A stretch of DNA of 64,000 nt from Luidia sarsii (GCA_949987565.1 OX465107.1:21120764-21184763), one strand, 5' to 3'; shown: positions 12,540-24,263, counted from the first letter of the stretch. The notes: a model not told the origin generated them from the sequence alone. Numbers and translations: made by a program.

Positions 12540-12960
12540 GGTGGGAAGACTGAGGGGAGATGACAGACAGAGAGAAGGAAGAGAGAGGTGGAAAGCGAGG
12601 AGAGGGGATAGGGGAGAGAAGAGGAGAGAGGAGAGAAGGGAGAAAGGAGAGGTAAAGAGAGAGGGGAGGGGAAATGAGGCGAAGAGAGAGGTAAAGAGAG
12701 GAGATAGAAAGAGAGAGGCGAGAGAGAGACACGGGAGAGAGAGATGGAGGGAGCTACAGAAGGTAGAGGGGAGAAAAACAGAAAGAACGAGAGGGGAGGA
12801 GGTGGAGGAAAGATATGGAAGAGAGGCCCTGGGAGAGAGTAGGGGAGAGGAGAAAGAGAGGAGAGAGGGAGAGAGAGAGGCGGAAAGAGAGGAGAACAAG
12901 AGTTAGAGAGAAAGAACCGAAAGAGACAGAAAAACAGAGAGAGAGAGAGACTAACACAGA
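12540..12960 (+). repeat. GA-rich array
   Basis: Irregular GGAGAGA/GAAAGAGA purine tract in GTPase intron 2. Confidence 0.93.
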
Positions 12961-14079
12961 GACAAATCGAGGGAGCTGGACTTCTGCCTGACCATGTTAT
13001 GCTATCGAGTCACGAGACCAGCGAGCAAGGTCGGTCTCCGTAGCGACCGACGCGACAGCGCCACCAACGTTTGGAGCGTGTAACCACGGTTGTGAAGCAG
13101 GCGCGCACTCTTCCCACAACGCATCGCACCCCCCCACCCCCCTCCCCCACCCACAAGCCCCGCCCGCGCTCTTTGCCTTTGGTTTGAATGACACCGATTG
13201 TTGAGGTCAGAGTTCCGCATCCCAAGGGCGAGCCGAAATCTTCGACGAGAAGTAATGTAGATTTAATCACTTTTAATTTCAGGGTGTCTTTTTTTTTTTT
13301 TGGGGGGGGGGGGGGTGTAAAGTCAATGGCCTCAGGTGCGGACGGAAGCCGCTGTCTTTCTGTACAAGTTCGTCTCGGGTTACGCAGCCGACGCGTGGGG
13401 GTTTTTATTCATTGCCGGTAGACTCAGACGCCCCCGTGCGAATTAGTAGCGGCTCGCTCAGGCATCTTGAGGTCGTGTTGTTTCCACGGGTTTTTTTTTT
13501 TTTTAGTTCGAAGCGAGTATGCGGCGATCTTTAGACGAGTGGCCACGTGCACTATTATAGGAGACTAGAGTTGACAAGCGGTCGTTTCAGTTCGGGGAGG
13601 CCTTCCTGCCGTCTCTCTCTCGTCTCCCCTCTCCCTCCCTCCCTCTCCTTCCCCTTCCCCCTTCCCCCTCCCCTATCTCCGCCTCTCCCACTGCCTCCCC
13701 ATCACCACAGGACCCGAAAAAGGGCTCTGATAAGTCCCTGCGTTCGATGGTGGCCCGTACCTGAAACGACTTACGCACGAATCCCCCGTAATAAGTCCCC
13801 TGATAAGCCTCCCACGGGACGACGGTCGCCCAACGGTGGGGGGGAGGAGACGGCATGAGGAGGAGGAGGGTTATGACACAGAGAGAGGCAACAACAACGA
13901 GGTCTGGCCTACGTGATGTCAGCCCACACTCTCGTTAAGTGCAGGCCGCCGTGTCAGTCCCACAGCCGTGCCCGCTGTGTTTTTGACCCGAAGGTTCATG
14001 CGATAATCACGCAGGCTATATTCCACTGCGCCTTGATATACAGCAATGACCGTCCCTTTTTACTATCGCTTTGACGACG

Positions 14080-14278
14080 ACGACAACAACAATAAAAGTA
14101 GCAGCAATTTACAGCTACAGCAACCACATCAACAGTAACAGGAACTAGCAGCACAAACAACAGCATCAACAACAACAGCAGCAACAGAAGCAACAGCGAC
14201 TGCAGCGACGAGAAAGACGACCACGAAGACAACATAAGCAGCCAAAACAACTGCACCAACGACCAAAACAACCACACC

Positions 14279-14313
<35 letters not shown>

Positions 14314-14315
14314 CT

Positions 14316-14349
<34 letters not shown>

Positions 14350-14400
14350 CGGCAACAACAACAACAACAACACCACCACACCACCAACAACAACCACAGC
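14080..14400 (+). repeat. CAA trinucleotide array
   Basis: Impure CAA/ACA run in intron 2, purest at 14275-14370. On the sense strand of the gene this is (TTG)n. Confidence 0.95.
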
Positions 14401-15599
14401 AACCACCCAAACAAAGACGGCAACAACAGCTACAGCATCACAATCCCTGATTTCCCTGCACAAATTCTGGGTTTTTGAATTGATAGGCCGAGTCTATCGC
14501 GGGGAGGGGGGAAGGATCACGGAGGCGTTATGTCTAATGTCGCTCACGGGCGGGGAACTCCCACGAAAGATCGGAGGTGGCAGTCGTCTGGCTAGAAGTT
14601 TATATAACGCCCCTCCCACCACACATCACCCCCCCCCCCAAACCAAAAAAAGGGTGACAGGAAAAACAATCCTTGAATCGTTGAACCGCTGGGGACGGAT
14701 TTGCGGGCCGATTATTATTTTCTGTTCAATTCTTCCGAAACCGGGAGAGTTTCTTTTGGTCGAATCGCGCAGAGAGAAAGAGAGAGAGATGGGGAGGGGG
14801 GTGAGCCGATAATCGCCAGCCATCACTTGATGATGTCCATTACTTTTGACCCGAGGTCAACGACTGTTTCCGGAGCACTGTGCTGGAGATATCTCTAATT
14901 AAAGATCTCTCTATTACACGGTGTTCGGTGAAAAAAAATAGACGTATAGTGGTGTTACTTGATTAAATGTGAATTTTGCGCGTTTATAAATGGAGATGTA
15001 GAGATGTGTCTTTTTGAAATACTCCACTAACTTGACAAGATAATTCGCCAGAAGGGTTGGAAAAGGTAGACGGGAAGTCTGCAACATCTTCTGAATAACG
15101 AGAGCACCTCCCCCCCCCCCAAAAAAAAATGGAATTCCTCATGTGACGAATAAATCTCAAATACGAACTCATCACGCCAGGTCGAAATCGACTCGTGCAC
15201 CTTCGGCGATTCTCTCTATAGGACTTTTCCGCTGCAGCGTCGAAAGGCATTGGGTAGGCCAATAACTCTGCGAGCGAGAGACAGGCCAGCCCAGCTAACC
15301 CACGATCAATTTGCATCCCCCTCAAGACTTTTTTTTGCCGGGTATTATTTTGTTTAGGGGGAAGGTTGTTTAGGGGGGTGGGTTAGCGTGCGGCTCCATA
15401 GACATCGGATCGGAGCGTCCAGATCTATCTCAGGCTCCGAAACCCCCACATGACAACGCTGAGAGAGGAAGAGCATCCGGTGAATACCCCCCCCCCCACG
15501 CCTGCCGCTGTCTTGCAAAACCAACAACCACTTGCGCTGTGCAAACACCCGGAGGCAGGATTATAAATCATAACTAGACGGAGAGGGACGAGACAGACA

Positions 15600-16440
15600 C
15601 GTGTATATAGTATACAGACACGCAGACAGACAGACAGACAGACAGACGGAGAGGGAGACGGGGAGACACTGGCGGAGATGGAGACAGGGAAGGAAACAGA
15701 CATGACTAATGGGAGAGATTAGACAGACACACGGAGAGACAGAGAGGGAGAGCATGAGAGGGACGTGAGGACGGGAGATGGGGAGAGAGAAGGGAAGAGA
15801 GGGGAGAGAGGGGGACGTGTTATATAGCAAGGGAGATGGAGGGGGAGCCGTGAGAGAAAGAGACAGACAGACAGACTGATAAATACAAAGACGGGGAGAG
15901 GGAAGAGAGAAAGTGATAAACAGACTGACCGACAGAGTGGCAGACTGAGATAGAGACAGACATAGGGAGAGAGGGGCGGAGAGTGGGAGAGGGGCGGACG
16001 GGACAGAGTGAGACACAGAGAGGGGAACGGAGGGGGGGACAAGACAGATAGAGAGGGAGATGGAGAGGAGGAAGAGGGAGATAGAGGGGGAGCCGGGAGA
16101 GAACGTGACAGACAGACAAATACAGAGGCGGGGAGAGAGAAAGTGATAGACAGACCAACCGACAGAGAGACAGACAGATATAGAGACAGACATAGGGAAA
16201 GAGGGGGACGGAAAGTGGGAGAGGGGGACGGGACAGAGTGAGACACAGAGAGGGGAACGGAGGGAGAACTAAAGAGACAGACAGACAGCGAGGGGGAGGG
16301 AGAGAAGTTAGAGGGAGAGAGAGGGGGGAGAGCGAGGCGGAGAGGGGAGATAGAGAGAGACCGGCGTGCACTAGACAAGGAGGGGTAGGCAGAGAGAGCG
16401 AAAGGTGGGCGAGAAAGAGAGGGAGGCGGAGATAAATGAA
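15600..16440 (+). repeat. GACA/GGGAGA array with 230-bp higher-order period
   Basis: AGACACAGAGAGGGGAACGG recurs at 16011 and 16241, and flanking bases match for most of the unit. It ends about 40 bp from GTPase exon 2. Confidence 0.9.
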
Positions 16441-16479
16441 GGCGACAGGACAAACAGAGGTGGGCGTTTGTGGACTCAC

Positions 16480-16536
16480 CGATGTTGGATTCGTACTCGC
16501 CGATGTATCTCCTGGTCAGGAACCGCACAGTCACCG
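16480..16536 (-). CDS. GTPase exon 2: helix 1 and switch I start
   Basis: A 57-nt exon between an AG acceptor and a GTGAGT donor. It codes residues 85-103 plus one base: AVTVRFLTRRYIGEYESNI. The VRFLT-R-YIGEY pattern is the alpha-1/switch I region of the RERG/RASL11/RASL12 group. In Ras the conserved switch I threonine (Thr35) lies in the DPT of this stretch; here the aligned residue is Asn102. RASL11 proteins also carry Asn there, which favours that branch. The exon sits at the edge of a GA-rich array (15.6-16.45 kb) and 34 kb from exon 1. Confidence 0.9.
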
Positions 16537-16878
16537 CTGTTTCATGAGAGAGAAAAAGAAGAAGAAGAAGAAAGAAAGAAACATTTAACAGATCTGATTG
16601 AACTGCAGTCGGTCTAGTCCCTTGTCTCAACCTCCACGTGATTGAGCGGTCGGGAGGTCTGCTTTAGAGCTTTGCAGGAGACTGGCCTTCGCGTTTTACC
16701 TCGGAAATAAATCCGTCAGACTAGACCAAACTTGATTGATGCTCGGTCATTTTTTATTGGGTCGTCTCGATTTAGACGAGGGGGAAGGGAGTGTTTTCTG
16801 GGGCCGTTTCTGTTACGCGTTACACACGGGGAGGGGGGGGGGGCAATCACCGAGCATGGTCTCTGCATGTATGCAATA

Positions 16879-17321
16879 TGTGACCCGGCACAGCGACATG
16901 AGGAATATCCCACCAAAACACTTTTCGAGTAAACAACGCCTGAAGTCGAAGAATCTTCTCACTTCGATACAAAAAGTGAACGTATTGGAGGATATTATGT
17001 TCAAAGGATTTTTCCAAAATCCGTCTCTAAATGTTGAAAAAAACGAGGATTTCGGGGGAGTGTTTGTGTACTGTTTTCACGAAAATGTCAAGTTCCTGCC
17101 TTTTTGTTGAATGGCCGCTTTCGAGGAGTTAGAATGGCGCTGCTATATTCTGTCTGGTACAAAACGAACGAGCGAAGTCCCCTTGTACTATTTACAACAA
17201 AGTTCACACGGAAATAATTTTGATATCATTTGAAAGCTAATGGTATACTCTTTCACATCATCAGCAAATCTCAAAATCTCAAAAGTGGGGGTTATTCCTC
17301 ATTATGCTGTGCCGGGTCACA
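16879..17321 (+). mobile_element. MITE family 1, copy in GTPase intron 1
   Basis: 443 bp, same orientation as the copy at 9290, with the same 16-bp ends. The flanks read ...ATA and TAT..., compatible with a TA target duplication. Confidence 0.85.
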
Positions 17322-18206
17322 TATTTATTCAGTACGGCGTCGTCATGACAATGTACTCTGTCCTCCTGATTGGGCACTTCTCAAAAATCGACGGAGCCGG
17401 CTCGCTCCGTGCGCGTGCGCGAAACGCATCGGAGACACGCACGGTACATTGTTATTGTAGGCACGTTGGGGATACAGAGACATGGACGCCATCGGTCGTT
17501 TTCTCCGCTCGAGGTTTCGGGCTTTCAGTGGCGAGCAGGTTGCCATGGAAACGGAGCTTGGGGTCAAAGGAGCAGTGTTTTTTTTTATTTTAGTCGGCAA
17601 CGAAGAAGAGAAGGGGATTCAGGGGGAGGGTAGGCTAGGGATGGACCGGTCTCAGTACCGGTAGTTCCCCGAGTGTAATTTACTGTGCCCTCGTCGAAAC
17701 ACGAGAAGGGCCCCAGGTTGAACGAGCTGCCGAAATAATTGTATAGTCATAATCACACTTTGATAGGGCAAACTGTAACTGTTTCGGTGAGCGCGATTGG
17801 CTGTAAGTTGTATCTTTTTTTTCATCATAGCTGGGTTTCTTGCTTGTAGTTAAACAGCGAGCAGCCATGGATTGCTAGGTAATTGGAGCCTAACAGCCAG
17901 TTTAATTGACCTGTACGTGGTTTTAAATTAAGCCGCAAGGGGTTTGATTGCACTTACTATCAGTTGTAATTTTGTGCATTTATCCTTGGTGTGTAGACTC
18001 GACTTTGCTTTTCTGTCTACCTTGAATAACTTAGTTTGCACACCCATACCGGTACTCACTTTCAGAGAAGATATTCTTGTGCATATATATATGCATATAT
18101 ATCTTTCAGCATGGAGCACTATTGTCTTTTACGCAACCTGAGCTTGCAATCAAGCGTGCATAGATTCTGCGATATGACCATGACCGTGACCGCACGACCT
18201 CGACCA
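17322..18206. other. Intron 1 DNA, no gene seen
   Basis: Unique DNA between a MITE and the tRNA-like SINE. Short frames only. Confidence 0.5.
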
Positions 18207-18279
18207 AGCTCGGCTGTTGAACTGGGTAAGGCGTTTGGACTGAAGAGCAGGAGCGGTCGGTTCGAATCCCTCCCGAGCT
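18207..18279 (+). repeat. tRNA-like 73-nt SINE head
   Basis: AGCTCGG and CCGAGCT pair as a perfect 7-bp acceptor stem around a tRNA-sized segment with GGTTCGAATCC as box B. The T-stem does not pair well, so it is probably a SINE head and not a working tRNA. It is joined to a family A-like body (CCCTATTTGGCTGCGGCAGT). Confidence 0.55.
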
Positions 18280-18467
18280 GCCTGCGTTTTGTTTTGTTTT
18301 TTACCGTGTGGGGACTTTCAAACGGGGGCCCTATTTGGCTGCGGCAGTGGAGGGATGTTCTCCAGAATCCTTGCAGCAATTCGGCTGCGGCGAATTTTCA
18401 GGGATGTGGTGGTAATTTGCCCCCCCCCCCCTTCCCCTCCAACAAAAAAATATCCAATCGGCTAAGG

Positions 18468-18652
18468 TCTCTTGTCAAAAAGATCATCGGTTGAGTGCCG
18501 GTTGAATTCATCCGACGGATAAAATTTTTCCCCCGGTAGAAAGCCGATTGTACTGGACTCTGGGGTGAAAAATACACGATGGCTATCCGGTGGAAACGGC
18601 ATCGGACGGGTCAAATCATCCGATACCCAACCGATGGTCTTTTTGACAAGAG
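18468..18652 (+). mobile_element. MITE family E, copy 1
   Basis: Inverted ends TCTTGTCAAAAAGATCATCG and complement, about 185 bp, with an interior rich in CATCGG/CCGATG. It sits directly after a family A-like stretch. Confidence 0.82.
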
Positions 18653-19129
18653 TCCTAAGGACACAAACATTGACAAGATATCAGAGATGGAGATACAGAT
18701 TACAATTTTTCTTTATTTCAGTATAGCCATGAAAATAGCAGAGAGACTATGCACCGCTGGGTGGGGTCCGTATAGCCAGGGAGTATATAGAGGGCGCACG
18801 GAGTACTGCAAGAGGCACGCATAACATCAACAGCTGTCGTGGGATTTCTAGGAGTTTATTATTACTAGGTTTTTTTTTTATTAACAAAGTCCTCGCATTG
18901 CTCTATACAGTCGGACCGATGACACACGGCGAGCGAGACAGGGGAGACGGGGTGGGGGGAGGGGCAAGGAGGATATGCAAGCATGCCGTGCCTGGCTCTG
19001 ATCCCAGGGGGAGCCCATTTTAGGAGAAAACGACCGGCCAGTTTCACTGGGATCACCGGGGATTAAAGATAGGCCAGGGTCAAAAAATCGCGTCCGCACT
19101 TTGTCATAATATTCAACCTATATACATTA

Positions 19130-19375
19130 AACAAACGCACCTGCGTAAGTTTCGGCTCAATCCGTCAACCATGTCACGGTCATGCCGATTGTTTTTGACT
19201 GGTTTTTTCAAGCACAGAGGGCGGTATTTGTAGAAGGACCTTTTTTGTTTGTTCCAACGATCGCTCCACGTAGCGATCGTTGGAAATTCAATACAAGTCC
19301 TCTTTTCTCGACAATTCTGTCCGGAAATTGGGCACTCTGCAAACGGCGTACTCTCCCTTTGAGACGAAAATGACA
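19130..19375 (-). repeat. Interspersed repeat family F, copy 1
   Basis: Shares AACGCACCTGCGTAAGTTTC, an AACGATCGCTCC hairpin and GTCCGGAAATTGGGCA with 38430-38825, in the opposite orientation. A second inverted repeat near its centre can fold. No gene. Confidence 0.65.
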
Positions 19376-19438
19376 TCGAAATAATTATACCTAGGTATGC
19401 AATGGGTAGTTGACTATTTTGGGAAGGGCGCCATCTAA

Positions 19439-19530
19439 GGGCTGGATGGCTCAGGTGGGATGGTAACAACGCTGGTACGCAAAACCAGATGTCTGGGGTT
19501 TAAGTCCCGGTCCAGTCAAAGTTTTCTTTG
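19439..19530 (+). repeat. tRNA-derived SINE copy
   Basis: GGCTGGATGGCTCAGGTGGG and GGGGTTTAAGTCCCGGTCCA match the A and B boxes of the family, with the same AAAGTTTTCTTTGCC tail. Confidence 0.6.
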
Positions 19531-20284
19531 CCAATTACTTTGTAAATTTGGTAATTTATTTCTTGTTTGGTAAAATAATGGTCAAAAGTTCCCACTTATT
19601 TTACAATTCCGCTTTATGTTAAAGTCATACAAAATTGCTGTGCTCAAACGACCCAAAATCGGAAATCTCACTAATTCAAAGGGGCGTGACGCTTAGAGAC
19701 GGCCCTCTAAACTCGGAAGGTTTCTAAATTAAAGAGAGAGGGAAAAAAAAGTTCAGGAATTGATGAGTCGACCAGAGGCTAAAATTTGCAGTGTCATGCC
19801 GCGCTTCTGCAAAATCATGTCGAGAATGAACGTGTATCGAATGTCCTCTAGACTACAAAAGCGTGAGTAGCACTACCTCAAGGACAGATAGAGCGAGGCT
19901 GATATTGATAATCATCATCCTAATTTGACACAAGGATCGAGCAGACTGTTTTTTTCCGAGAAACAAATCCCATCTGGGAAACGCCTTTAAAGAGCGCCTC
20001 TAATTGAAAAGTGGCAGAATGCCAGCGTCGCCAGTCTTTAGATTTCCGATACAAACTTGTAATGAATGGGCCGGTGCATAATCACATATAGCATCGATGT
20101 CCGATATTGCTGGCACTTCCCTATTGTGATTTACCTTTTCGGTACCCCCCCCCCCCCACCCCCCCCCACCCCCCCAAAAAAAAAAAAAAAAAAAAAACAG
20201 GAAAATCAGCACCATTTGAAAAAAAAAAAAAACGGAAAAGCTGACTGAGAACTTTTGAACAAATTGGAAAAGGACATTTTGACT

Positions 20285-20390
20285 GGACCGGGACTTGAAA
20301 ACTCGAAACCTCTGGATTGATAACGTACCAGGTTACGGTCTCGGGTTCACGTCCCGATCCAGTCCAGGTTTTCTTGGCCAATTCGTCAAT
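20285..20390 (+). repeat. tRNA-derived SINE copy, 5' decayed
   Basis: Keeps CGGGTTCACGTCCCGATCCA (box B and acceptor) and the GGTTTTCTTGGCCAATT tail. Box A is poorly preserved. Confidence 0.5.
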
Positions 20391-20621
20391 CATTTTGATG
20401 TTATTTATTAACATCAAGGCGGCTCTCCCACTGTAAAAGCGTTGAGCAAAACTCCATATCGCTCGGCCAGTTGGTATCAGAAAAAAAAAGATGATTCGCG
20501 ATTGTGACTTGTGGTTGATTTTAACCGACACGGTCATGCAGTTAGGGTTTCAGTTGACCCCCTACCGTTAGGCCCATAGCATAATATGATATTTCCCAAC
20601 AACACGTTTTGGCTAAAGGCC

Positions 20622-20733
20622 ATTCTGCCAAAACAAAAGTCCTGCTAGGATCGAGACGTCAGACACTCCTCATTCTGGAGATTGTGGACATTTCAGTCAC
20701 TACCAGTTTGCATCATTTTTTTGCATATTACCC
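20622..20733 (+). repeat. Family B repeat, diverged
   Basis: Retains GTCCTGCTAGGATCGAGACG and the CAGTTTGCATCATTTTTTTG tail; the first stem is changed. Confidence 0.6.
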
Positions 20734-20958
20734 CAACAAGTTTTGGCTCTGCGTCGTCCAAAGCTTTGTGCGATCTAATAAATGACGATGTTGTCGGTTG
20801 CTGTGATTGTGGGGTCTGTTTTTGATCCATTTTTTTTGGGGGGGCTATTATTTTAGGCTGACTGTATACACATGTCACTCAACAGCCAGGTAGCTGTTCC
20901 CTAGTGTATATGGCCCCCCCCCCCCTACAAAGTCAGAATGCCCACCGAAGCACTTCCG

Positions 20959-21966
20959 TATGAGGCGCCAAGTGTAAATTTATTATTTAACGCAATTATT
21001 TACAAATAATTCATTATTTAACATATTATCCATTATTTAGCCAGAGTTGTTTTTTTATTTAGATATAATGCAGTATGCACCATATCATTATATATATATA
21101 ATCGTGTGCACCATATCATTATATATTATATAATTGTGTGCACCATATCATTATATATATATAATTGTGTGCACCATATCATTATATATATATAATTGTG
21201 TATACCATATCATTATATATTATATAATTGTGTGCACCATATCATTATATATATATAATTGTGTGCACCATATCATTATATATATATAATTGTGTGCACC
21301 ATATCATTATATATATATAATTGTGTGCACCATATCATTATATATATATATAATTGTGTGCACCATATTATTATATATATATAATTGTGTGCACCATCAT
21401 CCTCTTATGTAAATAAACAATTATATATAAATAATGCAATTGGACGAGGCTATTATATATATATAATGGAAAGCGTCTACACTCTATTATATATATATAA
21501 AGAAGTTATATGTAAATTATGCCGATAACCACGCCCACATCTAAATATTCATGTAGGAACGTACGGCTTTGCGATGGTCAGGCACCCTCTTCGATCTTCG
21601 TTCACAATGTGCGCTTCATAGTACAGGTATAGTACACATGTACAATGTACATGTACCATGTACATGTACATGTACTTGTACATGTACATGTACATTACAT
21701 ACACTGTACAGTACATATAGTACGTGTACGTGTACATGTACATGTACATGTACATGTACATGTACAGTACATGTACATGTACAGTACATGTACATTACAT
21801 ACACAGTACAGTACATACATGTACATTACATGTACGTGTACATGTACATGTACAGTACACTACATTGCACATGTACATGTACTGTACAGCTAGCTGTACA
21901 TGTACATGTACATGTGCATGTACAGCTAGCTGTACATGTACATGTGCATGAACGTCAGACCGCGGT
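20959..21966 (+). repeat. Left inverted arm of the foldback element
   Basis: The arm contains about eleven units of a roughly 30-bp AT-rich repeat (GTGCACCATATCATT followed by TATATA runs) at about 21074-21400. A unique stretch follows to 21616, then a TGTACATGTACA array to about 21950, then GAACGTCAGACCGCGGT at the inner edge. Confidence 0.88.
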
Positions 21967-21979
21967 TTGTTCAAAACCA

Positions 21980-22294
21980 ATGATCATGATGGACGACGAC
22001 AGAATTCGCCAAATTGTGCACACTGCAGTTGCTGAGATTCTAAGCTCTACTAACACAAGTACCGGTAATAGTGCTAGAAGAACTAGTTCTAGAAGTAGAA
22101 CTACTACTAGTACTACTACTACCAGCACCAGGCCTAGTGCCGCTACTGCTACTGCTACTTGTGCTAGTGGGAGTAGTGGCGCTATGACAAGCATGACTAC
22201 GGCCACAACGAGTACAACCATGGATGAAGCGTCCACTCCGTTGCCAAGGCCAAGGGTGCGTGAGGTTTATGAAGACAACTGCCAAAACATGTGA
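21980..22294 (+). CDS. Ser/Thr-rich short ORF in the foldback core
   Basis: A 104-residue frame starting MIMMDDDRIRQIVHTAVAEI, then a long stretch rich in Ser, Thr, Ala and Arg, with a stop at 22294. It starts just inside the left arm, the expected place for an element gene. The first 20 residues look like an amphipathic helix; the rest is low complexity from a triplet-like ACTACTAGT DNA pattern. An A-run and an AATAAA-like sequence follow at 22357-22395. The product is not recognised. It may be a first exon or a chance frame. Confidence 0.25.
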   Translation: MIMMDDDRIRQIVHTAVAEILSSTNTSTGNSARRTSSRSRTTTSTTTTSTRPSAATATATCASGSSGAMTSMTTATTSTTMDEASTPLPRPRVREVYEDNCQNM

Positions 22295-22639
22295 CGCTAT
22301 GGTACTGACTACTGCTATTAGCAAAGCCTGTGTTGTACTTTTGTGTTGGCCCTGTAAAAAAAAAAAAATGCCAATTTTTGTGGTGAAAAATAAACACCTG
22401 TAACTGTAATTAATGCTGCATATTAATAAACTAGTCGAGTTACTTGGACACGACAAGTCACCCTTTTTTTATCAAATTTTGAAATTTTGAGGGACGGGTG
22501 ACTGTAGTCACCCAAAAGGCTCCATGATTAGAGAGGGACTGTGCCCGAGACGCCAAAAATAATGGCAAAAACACAGAACACAAACCTTTCCCCCGGCCCT
22601 AGTCTATGTAACCCAGAAAAATGGAACAAGGAATTTGGC

Positions 22640-22800
22640 TAGCGAGATAAAAGAATTGGGATATGGAATAAAAGAATTGGGATATGGAATAAAAGAATTG
22701 GGATATGGAATAAAAGAATTGGGATATGGAATAAAAGAATTGGGATATGGAATAAAAGAATTGGGATATGGAATAAAATAACTGGGATAAAAGAATTGGA
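22640..22800 (+). repeat. 21-bp tandem repeat in the foldback core
   Basis: About six copies of a unit built on AAAAGAATTGGGATATGGAAT. The last copies are degenerate. Confidence 0.9.
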
Positions 22801-23441
22801 ATAAACCCAACACAGTATCAAAAGAAGTTCATAATATTGAAAGAGAACAGCCTCAACAACCTGGAAAACAACATAGAAAGAACACAAAAATACACAAGTA
22901 CGTGATTACTGAGAAATCTAGCTACTAAAACAGGGCAAACTAATATTCTACAACTGCACAAACTTCCAATACAAATCACAAAAAGTGCTGAACTACCACA
23001 AGGACAGATGTACTGTACAACACTGTGACCAGGACCCATTCCTTTCTGGCAAATATAAATGAGCCTTGCCCAAGTACCAATTCCCAAGACTGTGGTCAGT
23101 CCAGCCACTCCGGCCAACAGTTAGAGTTGTTGCCGGTCACTGTACAATGAATAATTATATCGCTATCTAACACTAGTGTATGCACCCACTAATAACAAAC
23201 ACACCACGGACTACGGGAAGTCTAAGTCATTAAAAAGTTTGTGGTCAAAAGTACTTGGAAAGTGGTTGGTCCACTCCCTTGAAACAAGGAGTGCGCTCAC
23301 AAGGGGACTGTCTCAACCATTCAAAAGCACAGTATAGAGAACTCGCTGTTCAAAATTAAGATCAAAACGTAAGGAGAATGAATCTTTCAATAAAAAAACT
23401 AGCAGAACTAAAGATAATTAAAAATACACGTACTTGGAAAC
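22801..23441. other. Rest of foldback core, no recognisable gene
   Basis: AT-rich unique DNA. A minus-strand frame of about 99 codons (23117-22818) is hydrophobic and Cys-rich but matches no family I know. No transposase motif is seen. Confidence 0.5.
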
Positions 23442-24263
23442 ACCGCGGTCTGACGTTCATGTACACAATTTATTCATGTATGTACAATGTACATGTAGGT
23501 ACAGTACATTACATTGAACGTACATGTACATGTACATGTACACATGTACAAATGTACATGTACTGTACATGTACAGTACATGTACAGTACATGTACATGT
23601 ACATGTACGTACACGTACAATGTACATGTATGTACATGTACATGTACAGTACATGGTACATGTACATTGTACATGTGTACTATACCTGTACTATGAAGCG
23701 CACATTGTGAACGAAGATCGAAGAGGGTGCCTGACCATCGCAAAGCCGTACGTTCCTACATGAATATTTAGATATGGGCGTGGTTATCGGCATAATTTAC
23801 ATATAACTTCTTTATATATATATATAATAGAGTGTAGACGCTTTCCATTATATATATATAATAGCCTCGTCCAATTGCATTATTTATATATAATTGTTTA
23901 TTTACATAAGAGGATGATGGTGCACACAATTATATATATATAATAATATGGTGCACACAATTATATATATATATAATGATAGGGTGCACACAATTATATA
24001 TATATAATGATATGGTGCACACAATTATATATATATAATGATATGGTGCACACAATTATATAATATATAATGATATGGTGCACACGATTATATATATATA
24101 ATGATATGGTATACACAATTATATATATATATAATGATATGGTGCATACTGCATTATATCTAAATAAAAAAACAACTCTGGCTAAATAATGGATTTTATG
24201 TTAAATAATGAATTATTTGTAAATAATTGCGTTAAATAATAAATTTACACTTGGCGCCTCATA
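23442..24263 (-). repeat. Right inverted arm of the foldback element
   Basis: Reverse complement of the left arm. It carries fewer AT-rich units (about eight, 23920-24150) and a shorter TGTACA array (23456-23690), so it is 822 bp against 1008 bp on the left. The inner edge is ACCGCGGTCTGACGTTC. Confidence 0.88.

Larger units (their letters stand above)
10462..16479 (-). other. GTPase intron 2
   Basis: Holds family B (11363), family A (11896), a GA array, a CAA array and the GACA array. The stretches 10740-11360, 12961-14070 and 14410-15590 show no exon-like sequence, only C/G homopolymers such as at 13296-13315. Confidence 0.75.
20959..24263. mobile_element. Foldback-type DNA transposon with about 1-kb inverted arms
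   Basis: Termini begin TATGAGGCGCCAAGTGTAAA and end with the exact reverse complement. A 6-bp direct repeat, CTTCCG, lies at 20953-20958 and 24264-24269 and is a clean target-site duplication. The left arm is 20959-21966 and the right arm 23442-24263; unique parts of the arms are nearly identical. Each arm contains, from outside in, an AT-rich TTATTTAAC segment, a minisatellite with GTGCACCATATCATT units, a unique stretch, and a TGTACA palindrome array. The 1.5-kb core holds a short Ser/Thr-rich frame and a 21-bp tandem array. No transposase is recognisable, so it is probably non-autonomous. Architecture resembles the sea urchin TU foldback elements; the superfamily is not assigned. Confidence 0.88.

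Noticed and set aside
12469..12906. 145-codon Arg/Glu-rich protein
   Set aside because: It begins in a family A repeat and continues through a GA array.
18207..18279. Functional tRNA gene
   Set aside because: The acceptor stem pairs, but the T-stem and anticodon arm do not, and the segment continues into a repeat body.
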